From contig NZ_CAKKMV010000022.1 in NCBI RefSeq assembly GCF_918697865.1, positions 1 to 64,000 on the forward strand: DNA of 64,000 nt, read 5' to 3'. This DNA comes from Massilia sp. Bi118. GTDB taxonomy: Bacteria; Pseudomonadota; Gammaproteobacteria; Burkholderiales; Burkholderiaceae_D. Positions 18,668-27,698 of the stretch are shown in pieces; position 1 is the stretch's first letter; the number at the start of each line of letters is the position of its first letter. The notes under the pieces are model-generated. The model ran no database searches. It saw only the letters and a list, made by a program, of their open reading frames with translations, and had not been told where the DNA came from. The translations under genes were made by a program, and so were the position numbers.

Positions 18668-21388
18668 ATGAGCACTATGCCCTGGCCATTCGATCCCGCC
18701 ACCTCCGGAGACACCCCGCTGCAGAAACTGAGCGAGATGGAGCTGCTGATGCAGCGCCATCCTTGGGAGAACACCGCCGTCGGGCCGGTCGCGTCCTGGC
18801 CGTTCAGCCTCAAGCTCGCGGTGCGCACGCTGCTCGACTGCCAGCTGCCCATGTACCTGGCCTGGGGCGACAGCTATACCCAGTTCTTCAACGATGCCTA
18901 TGTCCCCATCCTCGGTGAAAAAATCGAGGGTGCGCTGGGCGGCGATGCGCGTGCTACCTGGCCCGAGATCTGGCCAGTGATCGGCCCGATGTGGGACGGC
19001 GTCAAGCGCGGCGAACCGGTCGGCTCGGATAATCTGGCCCTGACCATCAATCGCTACGGCTACTTCGAGACCTGCTGGTTCAATTATTCGTACAGTCCTG
19101 TTTATAGCGAACAGCGCAAGGTCGAAGGTGTGCTGGTTACCTTCGTCGAAACTACCGGCAAGGTGATGGCGGAGCGCCGCAACGCATTACAGGTTACGCT
19201 GACCGAGATCCTGCGCCGCGAGACCGACGCCGAAGCGCTGATGCACGCCGTCGGCCGCCACGTCAGCGAATATGCCGCCGGCGCGCTGGCGATCTATGCG
19301 ACGGTCGACCACGCGGCCCAGGCGGCCGTGATCCGCGAACAGTGGCGCCAGGGGGCGCCGGACGGCGAACCGGGACGCGTGCTGCCGCTCGAGATGCTGG
19401 CCTTCGGCCGCGGCGCCCAGCTGCTGCGCGGCGAGACCGTGTGCGTGCCGGACGTCGAACAGGAAGCGGACATTCCAGGCGCCGGCGCCTGGCTGGCGCA
19501 GGGCATCGTCTCCGGCCTGGTGGTGCCGCTGATGGACGCCGATCGCCTGGAAGCCGTGATGGCGCTGCACGCGCCCGCCGCGCAACGCTGGGAAACCGCC
19601 GAAGTGCAGCTGCTGGAAGACAGCACGCGCCGCAGTTGGGAGGCCTTGCGCCGCATCCGCGCCGAGCAGGCGCTGCGCGACGAGACCCGCATCCTGGAGC
19701 TGATGAAGCACGCCACCGAGCAGCTGGCTTCGACCCTCGATCTCGAGCCTCTGGTGCAGGCGATCACCGACGCCGCGACCCAGCTGACCGGCGCCGAATT
19801 CGGCTCCTTCTTCTACAACCACACCAACGGCAACGGCGACGCCTACCTGTTGTACACCTTGAGCGGGGCGCCGCGCGAAGCCTTCCAGAACTTCGGCCAG
19901 CCGCGCGCCACCAAGGTGTTCGGCCCGACCTTCCGCGGCAGCGCGCCGATCCGCAGCGACGACATCACGAAAGATCCGCGCTACGGCTCGATGGCGCCGC
20001 ACCACGGCATGCCGCCCGGCCACCTGCCGGTGCGCAGCTACCTGGCGGCGTCGGTGGTGTCGCGTTCAGGCGAGGTGATCGGCGGCCTGTTCTTCGGCCA
20101 TTCGACCCCGGGCATGTTCAGCGCCCGCACCGAGGAGCTGATCGGCACCTTTGCCGGCCAGGCCGCGATCGCGATCGACAATGCGCGCCTGTACGACATG
20201 GCGCAGAAGGCGGCGCAGGAGCGCGAGAGCCTGCTGGCCAGCGAACGCGCCGCGCGCGCCGAGGCCGAGCGCCACAACAAGATGAAGGACGAATTCCTGG
20301 CGATGCTGGCGCACGAGCTGAGGAATCCCCTGGCGCCGATCACCAGCGCGGCCCAGCTGCTGCGCCTGCCCGAGGTGAACGAGGGCTTGCGTCTCAAAGC
20401 CAGCAACATCATTTCGCGCCAGGTGCGCCACATGACGGAGCTGGTCGACGACCTGCTCGACGTCTCGCGCGTCACCCGCGGCCTGATCAAGCTGGAGACC
20501 GAGGTGCTGGACCTGAACAAGGTCGCGATGGCAGCCGTCGAACAGGCCCGCCCGCACATCGAGGAGCGCCGCCACACGCTGACGGTCGACCTGCCGCGCG
20601 ACCAGGTGCCGGTCGAAGGCGACCGCACGCGCCTGATCCAGGTGCTGGTCAACCTGCTCAACAACTCGGCCAAGTACACGCCGGCCGGCGGCCGGATCAC
20701 CCTGTCCGTGACCCGCGACGGCGCGGCCAGCGCGGTGAGCGTGCGCGACAACGGCAGCGGCATCGACGCCCAGCTGCTGCCGCATATCTTCGACCTCTTC
20801 ACCCAGGCCGACCGCGCGCCCGACCGTTCGCAGGGTGGGCTCGGGATCGGCCTGGCGCTGGTGAAGAGCATCGTGCGCATGCACGAAGGCAGCGTATCCG
20901 CGCACAGCGACGGCCCGCAGCAGGGCACCACGATGACGGTCACGCTGCCGCTCGCCCAGGCGCAGGCCGGCGAGACGCCGCGCGCCCAGCTGGCCGCCGA
21001 GACCCGGCCGCTGCTGGTCACCATCGTCGACGACAATCTTGACGCCGGCCAGTCGCTGGCGGTGCTGCTGCGCGCCCACGGCCACACGGTGCAGGTCTAC
21101 GAGGACGCCTCGACCACGCTGCGCGCGCGGGAAGCCGAGAGCACCGAAGTCTTCATCCTCGACATCGGCCTGCCCGACATGACCGGCTACGAACTGGCGC
21201 GCCGCCTGCGCCGCCAGCCCGTCCACGCGGGGGCGGTGTTCGTGGCGCTGACCGGCTACGGCCAGGAGCGCGACCGCGAGCTGTCGCGCCAGGCCGGCTT
21301 CGATCATCACCTGGTCAAGCCGGTCGATATTGCGAAGCTGGCGCAGATTCTGGCGCGGGCGGGATCTCCTGTGGCGCCGGCGCACTAA
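18668..21388 (+). CDS. Hybrid sensor histidine kinase with PAS/GAF sensing and receiver domain
   Basis: The 906-aa product has no membrane segment. It has an N-terminal PAS-like domain (about 50-170, YTQFFNDAYVPILG), a GAF-like region (about 180-320), a second GAF domain (about 345-510), then HisKA with LAMLAHELRNPLAPIT (phospho-His), an HATPase domain (NLLNNSAKYTP, DNGSGID, GGLGIGLALVKSIV), and a C-terminal receiver with VDDN, the phospho-acceptor in FILDIGLPDM and LVKPVD. It is therefore a cytosolic sensor kinase with its own receiver. No separate output gene is adjacent; the next gene is a LuxR-like protein 246 nt away that could be a target. The start is ATG 18668, without a ribosome site. 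Confidence 0.9.
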   Translation: MSTMPWPFDPATSGDTPLQKLSEMELLMQRHPWENTAVGPVASWPFSLKLAVRTLLDCQLPMYLAWGDSYTQFFNDAYVPILGEKIEGALGGDARATWPEIWPVIGPMWDGVKRGEPVGSDNLALTINRYGYFETCWFNYSYSPVYSEQRKVEGVLVTFVETTGKVMAERRNALQVTLTEILRRETDAEALMHAVGRHVSEYAAGALAIYATVDHAAQAAVIREQWRQGAPDGEPGRVLPLEMLAFGRGAQLLRGETVCVPDVEQEADIPGAGAWLAQGIVSGLVVPLMDADRLEAVMALHAPAAQRWETAEVQLLEDSTRRSWEALRRIRAEQALRDETRILELMKHATEQLASTLDLEPLVQAITDAATQLTGAEFGSFFYNHTNGNGDAYLLYTLSGAPREAFQNFGQPRATKVFGPTFRGSAPIRSDDITKDPRYGSMAPHHGMPPGHLPVRSYLAASVVSRSGEVIGGLFFGHSTPGMFSARTEELIGTFAGQAAIAIDNARLYDMAQKAAQERESLLASERAARAEAERHNKMKDEFLAMLAHELRNPLAPITSAAQLLRLPEVNEGLRLKASNIISRQVRHMTELVDDLLDVSRVTRGLIKLETEVLDLNKVAMAAVEQARPHIEERRHTLTVDLPRDQVPVEGDRTRLIQVLVNLLNNSAKYTPAGGRITLSVTRDGAASAVSVRDNGSGIDAQLLPHIFDLFTQADRAPDRSQGGLGIGLALVKSIVRMHEGSVSAHSDGPQQGTTMTVTLPLAQAQAGETPRAQLAAETRPLLVTIVDDNLDAGQSLAVLLRAHGHTVQVYEDASTTLRAREAESTEVFILDIGLPDMTGYELARRLRRQPVHAGAVFVALTGYGQERDRELSRQAGFDHHLVKPVDIAKLAQILARAGSPVAPAH

Positions 21389-21427
21389 CCGTCGTTCCCG
21401 CGCCTTTACCGTCGTCCGCGCGCCTTC
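21388..21427. repeat. Tandem 20-bp units derived from the REP head
   Basis: Two 20-bp units in tandem (21388-21407 and 21408-21427) both read ACCGTCGTYC..GCGCCTTY, and a third partial copy ACCGTCGTGCC starts at 21428. They resemble the head of the CGTCGTTCCCGCG repeat that follows. The first unit begins at the last base of the kinase stop codon. Confidence 0.6.
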
Positions 21428-21451
21428 ACCGTCGTGCCGGTCATTGACCGC

Positions 21452-21580
21452 CCCGACTTCCCGCGAAGGCGGGAACCCATGCTGAAGCTCCGAAGTCGGA
21501 ATGTCGATGACAAACGGGCGCATCACACATATCGAATCCTGTCACTCAGCATGGGTTCCCGTTTTCACGGGAACGACGAG
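21452..21580. repeat. REP-like inverted pair after the hybrid kinase
   Basis: CGGGAACCCATGCTG (21470-21484) is an exact inverted match to CAGCATGGGTTCCCG (21547-21561), each arm flanked by the CCCGCGAAGGCGGG or CCCGTTTTCACGGG hairpin. This is the same family as the repeats at 8.4, 29.3, 50.3 and 57.0 kb. Confidence 0.8.
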
Positions 21581-21634
21581 TTTGCGTAGCAGTGATTTGT
21601 TGACAATTAATTGCCAACCAATCAGTATTCGCCC

Positions 21635-22651
21635 ATGTCCCGCAAAAAGAACAGCCGTCAGTGGGCCCGCCTGCGCATCCTGTGCTATGCGGGTCTCGAC
21701 CTGATGACGATCGTCCCGGACGCCTTCGGGCTGGTGCGTGAGCTCATCCCGAATGCCTCCGCCCACCTGGTGCTGCGTCCGCAGCTGCCGGCGCAGCCGG
21801 TGCCGGACGCCGTCGAGGACGACGCCGTCTTTTCCCGGGTGCTGCCGCCGCCCGAAGGATACTTTTACAGCGACCACGCCAACTTCACCGCGCCCACCGC
21901 GCCGCCGGTCCACGTGCTGGAGACGGCGCTGGAAATCGGCGGCCGCAGGCGCGGCGAGATCGTCCTGTGGCGCGAAGAAGGCCCGGCCTTCGACCGCCAT
22001 GACGAGGAAGACCTGGAGCGCGTCGCCGGCTACTTCGCGCACGTGCTGCGCAACGCGCCGGAGCTGGGCGCGGGCGGGGCCGGCGTGATCGAAGACGAAG
22101 CCATGCTGCTGGCCACCGGCGACGGCCAGATCCTCTACCTGAGCGACTCCGCCGGCGCTTTGCTGGACCAGCTGGCGGCGCAGGAGCGCCAGACTTTCGA
22201 CCGCCGCACCGTGCCGCCCTTCTGCATGCGGCTGGTGGAGTCGGTGGTGCACGGCGACCGCTATCCCTGGCTGCTGCCGCTGGGGACCCTGGCGATGGGC
22301 GGCGGCATCCTCGAAGCGCGCGCCCAGTGGATGAGCGTGGGCGGCGCCGCGGCCCTGCACACGGGCGGCGATGCGGGCGCGGCCAGCCGCACGGTCGGCA
22401 TCTTCATGAAGTTCGTGGTGCCGCTGCCGCTGCGCATCTGGCGCGCGATCGGCTCGGTCGAACTGTCGCCGCAGCAGGCGGAGGTGGCGTTCTGGATGGG
22501 CGTGGGCGGCGGCCGCGAATCGGCGCGCGCGAACATGGAAGTCAGCGACGCCGTGCTGCGCGACTGCGTGAAGGCAGTCTACGAAAAATTCGGCTGCTCG
22601 TCCGAGGCCGGCCTCCTGGAACAGCTGCGTCCCGCTATTTCTAGGATGTAA
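21635..22651 (+). CDS. LuxR-like regulator of unknown function
   Basis: The 338-aa product has no signal peptide or membrane segment. The C-terminal 65 residues (VELSPQQAEVAFWMGVGGGR, then SDAVLRDCVKAVYEKFGCSS) fit a degenerate LuxR/GerE-type helix-turn-helix. The rest may be a sensing domain (about 1-260), with no motif I recognise. A TTGACA (21600-21605) and weak -10 CAGTAT (21623-21628) would start the mRNA at about the ATG (21635), so it may be leaderless; an in-frame TTG at 21611 is an unlikely start. It could respond to the kinase upstream, but that is only inferred from position. Confidence 0.6.
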   Translation: MSRKKNSRQWARLRILCYAGLDLMTIVPDAFGLVRELIPNASAHLVLRPQLPAQPVPDAVEDDAVFSRVLPPPEGYFYSDHANFTAPTAPPVHVLETALEIGGRRRGEIVLWREEGPAFDRHDEEDLERVAGYFAHVLRNAPELGAGGAGVIEDEAMLLATGDGQILYLSDSAGALLDQLAAQERQTFDRRTVPPFCMRLVESVVHGDRYPWLLPLGTLAMGGGILEARAQWMSVGGAAALHTGGDAGAASRTVGIFMKFVVPLPLRIWRAIGSVELSPQQAEVAFWMGVGGGRESARANMEVSDAVLRDCVKAVYEKFGCSSEAGLLEQLRPAISRM

Positions 22652-22659
22652 AAGGTAAC

Positions 22660-22677
22660 CCCACCCATGGGGGTGGG
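22660..22677 (+). terminator. GC-rich hairpin after the LuxR-like gene
   Basis: CCCACCC (22660-22666) pairs with GGGTGGG (22671-22677) around ATGG, 9 nt after the stop codon. There is no immediate T-run, so termination is uncertain. Confidence 0.4.
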
Positions 22678-22712
22678 AACTTGTTGCCCCAGCAATTACT
22701 ATTTTTCCTGAG

Positions 22713-22751
22713 GGGAAACACGAAAAGGGCCGGCCCCGGACCGTGTTTCCC
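22713..22751. promoter_or_regulatory. Nested palindrome upstream of the PEP-CTERM gene
   Basis: A perfect 10-bp inverted repeat, GGGAAACACG (22713-22722) and CGTGTTTCCC (22742-22751), encloses a second palindrome GGGCCGGCCC (22727-22736). It ends 35 nt before the start codon. It could be an operator or an mRNA leader hairpin. Confidence 0.5.
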
Positions 22752-22786
22752 GATGATTTCAGCTTCAAGAACTCAGGGAAAATGAC

Positions 22787-23476
22787 ATGAAACTTCGCCA
22801 AGTACTGGCCGTGCTCGCGCTGTTCGCCGCCGTCGACAGCCATGCGACGCTGATCCATCAGTACGAGCTGAACGGCAGCCTGAAGGACCAGCTGGGCGGC
22901 CCGGACCTGGTGGCGAATGGCGGTTCCCTAAAGGCGCAGGGCTATGCCTTCCAGCCTAACCAGGGCCTGCAGCTGCGCGAAGACCTCGGCGCCGACTACA
23001 CCATCGACATGGTCTTCCACCTGGACACGCTGGGCAACTGGCGCAAGATCGTCGACTTCAGCGACCTCAAGAAAGATATCGGCTTCTATGCGTCCGGCAG
23101 CGCCTTCTCCTTGTACGACTATGGCGGCAGCGCCGGCAGGATCGCCGCAAAACAGGATGTGCGTCTCACGCTGAGCCGCACGGCGGATGCGATCCTGAAC
23201 GTCTACCAGGACGGCAAGCTCGTGGTGGCGCTGAACGACAGCAAGCATTACGCCGATTTCACCGGCCACTACGCGAACTTCTTCCGCGACGATAACAACG
23301 GCGGCGAAGCCACCGCCGGCGCGGTCGACTTCATCCACGTCTACGACAACGCACTCAACGCGGCCGAGGTGCAGCAGCTGCTGCAAGCCGGCCAGGTGGC
23401 CGAGCCGGCCAGCGCCTTGCTGCTGCTCTGCGGGATCGGCATGCTGGGCATTGCCAGGCGCCGCCGCCTGGCTTGA
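22787..23476 (+). CDS. PEP-CTERM-sorted exported protein with LamG-like domain
   Basis: The 229-aa product has a signal peptide (cleavage after VDSHA), a central beta-rich domain resembling LamG/concanavalin-like folds (about 22-195, with YTIDMVFHLDTLGNWRKIVD and VDFIHVYDNALNAAEVQQLL), and a C-terminal PEP-CTERM sorting signal: VAEPAS, a hydrophobic helix and ARRRRLA. The signal is slightly off-consensus (AEPAS for PEPAS). Such proteins are processed by exosortase and linked to the cell surface or exopolysaccharide. The exosortase is not in this window. ATG 22787 follows CAGGGAAA. Confidence 0.88.
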   Translation: MKLRQVLAVLALFAAVDSHATLIHQYELNGSLKDQLGGPDLVANGGSLKAQGYAFQPNQGLQLREDLGADYTIDMVFHLDTLGNWRKIVDFSDLKKDIGFYASGSAFSLYDYGGSAGRIAAKQDVRLTLSRTADAILNVYQDGKLVVALNDSKHYADFTGHYANFFRDDNNGGEATAGAVDFIHVYDNALNAAEVQQLLQAGQVAEPASALLLLCGIGMLGIARRRRLA

Positions 23477-23574
23477 GGCGCGGCGCACGCGAGAGATCGC
23501 TTATTCCTTACAACGAACGAAAGGGGGCTCTATCGAGGTGATCAAAGACAGCTAGCTTGCACACAAAGACGGGT

Positions 23575-23608
23575 ATTCCCGCGCAGCTTTTCCGGGCTGC
23601 GCGGGAAT
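23575..23608. terminator. Bidirectional terminator hairpin between convergent genes
   Basis: ATTCCCGCGCAGC (23575-23587) and GCTGCGCGGGAAT (23596-23608) form a perfect 13-bp stem with an 8-nt loop. It lies between the stop codons of the PEP-CTERM gene and the convergent M28 peptidase gene. Short T-rich stretches on both sides (TCTATTT; TCTTTG on the minus strand) suit both directions. Confidence 0.7.
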
Positions 23609-23622
23609 TCTATTTGCGCGTC

Positions 23623-25245
23623 TTATTTGTTTGCAGCGCGGGCTTTCGCAAACTGGTCACCCGCTTGCCAGGCCGGCATCGCCGGCGCATCGGCCACCAT
23701 GCGGCCCAGGTTCAGCGTGTACTGCGCCTGCTGCACCATGCCGGACAGGTCCCAGTTCGGATCGTATTCGTCGCTGGCCTGGTGGTAGCGTGCGGAATAG
23801 GCCTTGCGTTTGGCGTCGCTGGCCTCCTTGTCCTTCACCCAGTCATGGCCGCTGCCGACCGAGAAAGCCGGCACGCCGGCCTTGGCGAAGCTGAAATGGT
23901 CGCTGCGAAAGTAGCCGCCGCTCAGGTCCGGATGGGCCGGCGCCACCGTCAGCTTCATCGCCTTGGCGGTGCTGGCGGCCGCCGCGCCCAGGGTGCTGCG
24001 TTCGCTGCCCTGCACGCTGACGTCCCTGACGGCGCCGACGAAGTTCAGGCTGTCCAGGTTGAGCGCGGCCGCGGTTTTATCGAGAGGCCACAGCGGACGG
24101 GCGGCATAGGCCGCGCTGCCCAGCAGGCCCTGTTCTTCCGCCGCCACCCACAGGAACATCTGGCTGCGCTTGGCCGGGTGGCGCACCGCTTCCTGCGCCA
24201 TTGCCAGCAGGCCGGCGCTGCCCGAGGCGTTGTCGACGGCGCCGTTGAAAATCGTGTCGCCGCTGTCGCCCTGCTTGCCGAGGTGGTCCCAGTGCGCGCT
24301 GTAGATCACCAGTTCGTCCTTCAGTTTCGGATCGGTGCCCGGCACGATGCCGGCCACGTTGAACTGCTCCAGCGTGCGCACCGCGGCCCTGGTCTGGCCA
24401 TGCACGCGGGCGTTCAGCGGCACCGGCTTGAAGGACTTGTCCTCGGCGGCGGCGCGCAGCGACTCCAGGTCCTGGCCGGCGGCGCTGAACAGGGCGCGCG
24501 CGCTGGCGTCCGTCATCCAGCCCTGCATGCCGGTGCCGAGGTCGGCGTCGGCCAGCTGGAAGCGCTCGGCGGTCCAGCTGTTCTGCACCACGCTCCAGCC
24601 ATACGAGGCGGAGGCGTCGGTGTGGATCAGCAGCACGCCGGCGGCGCCGCGGCGCGCGGCTTCCTCGAATTTATAGGTCCAGCGGCCATAGTAGGTCAGG
24701 CCCTTGCCATTGAAACGGCCTGGCTCCGCGCCGGTCGGCGCCGGGTCGTTGACCAGCATGACCAGCAGCTTGCCTTTCACATCCAGGCCCTTGTAATCGT
24801 CCCAGCCGCCTTCTTCCGGCGCGGCGATGCCGTAGCCGACGAAGACCAGTTCCGCGTCCATGTCGTGCACCGGCTTCGCATCGCCCGGCGCCCACACCCA
24901 GTCTTTTGCGAAGCTCAGCGCCAGCGGCTTGCCGCCCGCGACCAGAGACACGGAGCTGTCCTGAGGCTGCGCCTTGACGCCGGCAATGCGCACGCTCTGG
25001 CGGTAGCTGCCTTTATTCGCCGGCAGCAGCCCGGCGGCCAGGGCCTGGTTCTCCAGATAGGCGACGGTCAGCTCGCCGCCGCGCTGGCCGGTGCCGCGGC
25101 CTTCGAGCAGGTCCGAAGACAGGAAGGCGAGGTGGGCGCGCAGCGGCGCCTCTTGAACGATTGCGGAAGCGACGGGCTTGGCCGCGTGCGCGGAAAAGGC
25201 CAGCGCCAGGCTGGCGGCGATGGCCGTGTGGACGATCTTGTGCAT
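23623..25245 (-). CDS. Exported M28-family metallopeptidase with PA domain
   Basis: The 540-aa product has a signal peptide (AFSAHA-AKP), an inserted PA-type domain (about 110-260, VFVGYGI..GKLLVMLVND..RRGAAGVLLIHT) and an M28 zinc aminopeptidase domain with the ligands visible: SAHWDHLG, GAVDNASGSAGLLAMA, the catalytic AAEEQGLLGS, LNLDSLN and YHQASDE. It likely removes N-terminal residues from peptides in the periplasm or outside. It starts at the ATG whose complement is 25243-25245 and is 35 nt downstream of the larger M28-like gene on the same strand, so the two may share a transcript. Confidence 0.92.
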   Translation of the reverse strand: MHKIVHTAIAASLALAFSAHAAKPVASAIVQEAPLRAHLAFLSSDLLEGRGTGQRGGELTVAYLENQALAAGLLPANKGSYRQSVRIAGVKAQPQDSSVSLVAGGKPLALSFAKDWVWAPGDAKPVHDMDAELVFVGYGIAAPEEGGWDDYKGLDVKGKLLVMLVNDPAPTGAEPGRFNGKGLTYYGRWTYKFEEAARRGAAGVLLIHTDASASYGWSVVQNSWTAERFQLADADLGTGMQGWMTDASARALFSAAGQDLESLRAAAEDKSFKPVPLNARVHGQTRAAVRTLEQFNVAGIVPGTDPKLKDELVIYSAHWDHLGKQGDSGDTIFNGAVDNASGSAGLLAMAQEAVRHPAKRSQMFLWVAAEEQGLLGSAAYAARPLWPLDKTAAALNLDSLNFVGAVRDVSVQGSERSTLGAAAASTAKAMKLTVAPAHPDLSGGYFRSDHFSFAKAGVPAFSVGSGHDWVKDKEASDAKRKAYSARYHQASDEYDPNWDLSGMVQQAQYTLNLGRMVADAPAMPAWQAGDQFAKARAANK

Positions 25246-25280
25246 GGATTCCTGCCGAGTGAATGGAGTGCGCGGCCATT

Positions 25281-27620
25281 CTAGCGGAATAAAAGCACGT
25301 CGGCGGAGATCGTGGTGGCGGTTTGCGGCAGCAGGCGCGGAAGCATGCCGGCGGGGCGGGGCGGCAGGTCGCGTTCGGGCAGGCCGGGTATGCGCTCCTG
25401 GACGTAGACCAGGAAACCCGGTTCGCCGATGACGTCGATGGCGAAGTGCAGGTCGCGGTCCTGCATCCCGTGCAGGTCCAGCGTCCAGCCCCGGTAACGC
25501 CGGTCGGTCAGCACGCGGCCGTTGACGCTGGTCCTGATGGTCTCCGCGCCGACGATGCGCAGCACCAGTGCGGGCGCCCGGTTCTTCGAACGCAGCAGGA
25601 ATTCGATGTGACGGCCGCCGTTGACGTACTCGCTCTTCTCGACGAGCAGGTAGGGGTAGGCGACGCTGTCGTCGCGTTCGGCGGCCGCATACCAGACCGG
25701 ACTGCCGTCGGGGCCGAACAGATAGGGCAGCCGGTAAGGATGCATGGTGTTGGGGAAGATCCGGCGCGTCCAGGCATCCAGCGGCGCCGGCGGATACATC
25801 CAGAAGGCTTGCCAGCTCAGGGCGTCCTTGTAGTAGACCACGCGGTTCGGCTGCGGCAGTTCGGGCGGCGCCGGGTCGCCGCGGTGGGCCAGCACCATGC
25901 AGGCCCATACGCCGAGCAGCAGCGGCCGCACCAGCAGGCGCGCGCCGACTTCCGCCAGCAGTGGGCCGCACAGGGACGGCAGGCAGCAGGCCAGCACCGA
26001 GGGCAGCACCAGCCAGCTCGGCGACACGAACAGCAGGCTGTCGCGTGCCGCCGGCACGATCAGCAGCGCTGCCGGCAGCGCCGCCAGCAGCAGCACGATG
26101 CGCCGGCGCGCCGCCGTCCAGTCCTGCGCGCGGCGGCTGGCCAGGACCAGCCAGGCCGCCTGCGCCGCCAGCAGCGGCCAGGCCAGCACGTAGCTGGCGC
26201 CCGGCGCGAACCAGCTGACGACCAGCAGGGCGACGGTGAGCAGGCCGAGCGCGCCCAGCGTGGTGGCATTGACGCCGATCCGCCGCTGCAGGAGGCGCTG
26301 CAGGCCAATGAACACGGCCACCGGCAGTAGCGTGAACGCCAGCAGCTGCCAGCGCACGCCGGCATCCAGCGCCGGGCCCTCGGCCAGCAGGCCGGCGTCG
26401 TAGCGTGGCGCGAGCCCGGGCAGGAAATCGCGGACGATCCAGGCGCCGGCGGTGGCCAGGATCGCCATCGCCAGGCAGCCGAAGGCGCCGTGCACGATGT
26501 CGGTGCTGTCGACGCCCCTGCGCCGGATGCCGGCGCGGCAGGCGGTCACGTACAGCAGGCAGGCCAGCAGGCTCACCGGCCAGACCATCGGGTAGCCATA
26601 GTGCAGCACGCCCAGGCCGGGGAGGGCGAAAAACACCTGGCCGCGCGCTTCCGCTTCCGGCAGGGCGGCCGCGCCGAAGTGGCGCAGCAGGGCCAGCATG
26701 GTGTCGCCTTCGTGCTGCAGGCTGGCGCGGTCCAGGCGTTCGGGCACGTCCCAGGCGCCGCCGCCCAGCGGCCCGGCGGTGGTGGCGAAATGCAGCACCG
26801 CCGGCCCCGGTTCGGCCATCAGCGCCGCGCCTTCGTGATGCGGCAGCCTGTCATAGAGCGCGCCCATGAAGGACGAGCCCTGCGGGTCGGGCGCCAATGC
26901 GGACCAGGCGCCGACCGTAAAGCCGTCCGCGCGGTCGGCGCCGATCAGCTGCAGTGCGCCGCGGTTGCCGGGATTGTCGAAGCGCAGCGCGACCCTGGCG
27001 CGGCGCGCCCACGGGTGCGACTGCATGAAGCCGCGCGTGCCCAGCGCCTGGGCGGCATCGCCGTCGGTGAACACGGCCAGCACATCGTTGTCGAGCGCCG
27101 GACCGGCCTGCAGCACGCGCAGGGTTTCCAGCAGCGCCGCGCTGGAGGCGGCGCCGTCGGCCGCGCCCAGGCTGTCGGCGGCGGAATCGTAGTGGGCCAG
27201 CGCCAGCACCGCCGGCCTGGCGCCATGGCCGGCCACGATGCCGGGCTTCCTGACGACCACGTTATGGACTTCGGCCATGGTCACGCGCACGTTGGCGGTC
27301 ATATCGCCGGATGCGGTCCGCACCATCCCGGTCTGCACCTCCGGCTCCAGCCCGATCGCGCGCAGCTGGACCAGCAGGTAGTCGCGCGCCTGCTGGTTGG
27401 ACTTGCTGCCGACCGGGCGCGGCGCGCCGGCAATGGCCTGCACGTGAGCCTGGGCGCGCGCGGCGGAAAATCCGCCGGCGGCAGGCGTCCTGTCGGCCGC
27501 GGGCGGCGCGGGAAGATGGCGCGGGGCCAGCGCGAGCCAGGCCAGCAGCGCGCCGAGCAGGCATGCGGCGGCGAGACCCTGGTAGCCGGCGGCGCCGGGC
27601 AGGGTGGAATCGTGGGACAT
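25281..27620 (-). CDS. Membrane protein with degenerate M28 peptidase domain
   Basis: The 779-aa product has one N-terminal membrane helix (about 15-32), a luminal M28-like domain (about 55-330), about eight further helices (345-590) and a C-terminal beta-rich periplasmic domain. This layout matches the M28 family with C-terminal membrane bundle. The metal site is poorly kept: LALAHYDSAADSLGAADG holds the first ligands, but the catalytic pair usually written GEE is FTDGDAAQALG, and the final YH-x-x-D-TPERID motif reads GGGAWDVPERLD. It is probably a non-catalytic or altered member. It is encoded upstream of the intact M28 gene on the same strand. Confidence 0.82.
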   Translation of the reverse strand: MSHDSTLPGAAGYQGLAAACLLGALLAWLALAPRHLPAPPAADRTPAAGGFSAARAQAHVQAIAGAPRPVGSKSNQQARDYLLVQLRAIGLEPEVQTGMVRTASGDMTANVRVTMAEVHNVVVRKPGIVAGHGARPAVLALAHYDSAADSLGAADGAASSAALLETLRVLQAGPALDNDVLAVFTDGDAAQALGTRGFMQSHPWARRARVALRFDNPGNRGALQLIGADRADGFTVGAWSALAPDPQGSSFMGALYDRLPHHEGAALMAEPGPAVLHFATTAGPLGGGAWDVPERLDRASLQHEGDTMLALLRHFGAAALPEAEARGQVFFALPGLGVLHYGYPMVWPVSLLACLLYVTACRAGIRRRGVDSTDIVHGAFGCLAMAILATAGAWIVRDFLPGLAPRYDAGLLAEGPALDAGVRWQLLAFTLLPVAVFIGLQRLLQRRIGVNATTLGALGLLTVALLVVSWFAPGASYVLAWPLLAAQAAWLVLASRRAQDWTAARRRIVLLLAALPAALLIVPAARDSLLFVSPSWLVLPSVLACCLPSLCGPLLAEVGARLLVRPLLLGVWACMVLAHRGDPAPPELPQPNRVVYYKDALSWQAFWMYPPAPLDAWTRRIFPNTMHPYRLPYLFGPDGSPVWYAAAERDDSVAYPYLLVEKSEYVNGGRHIEFLLRSKNRAPALVLRIVGAETIRTSVNGRVLTDRRYRGWTLDLHGMQDRDLHFAIDVIGEPGFLVYVQERIPGLPERDLPPRPAGMLPRLLPQTATTISADVLLFR

Positions 27621-27633
27621 CGATACTCCAGGC

Positions 27634-27672
27634 GAAAAAAAGCCCGCCAGGCTGAGAGGAGAGCGGCGGGCT
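27634..27672 (-). terminator. Intrinsic terminator of the TonB gene
   Basis: On the minus strand AGCCCGCC (27665-27672 complement) and GGCGGGCT (27641-27648 complement) form an 8-bp stem followed by seven T (27640-27634). It lies 27 nt past the tonB-like stop codon and directly before the M28-like gene. Confidence 0.85.
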
Positions 27673-27698
27673 GAAAAGGAACGCGTTACATGACCGGC

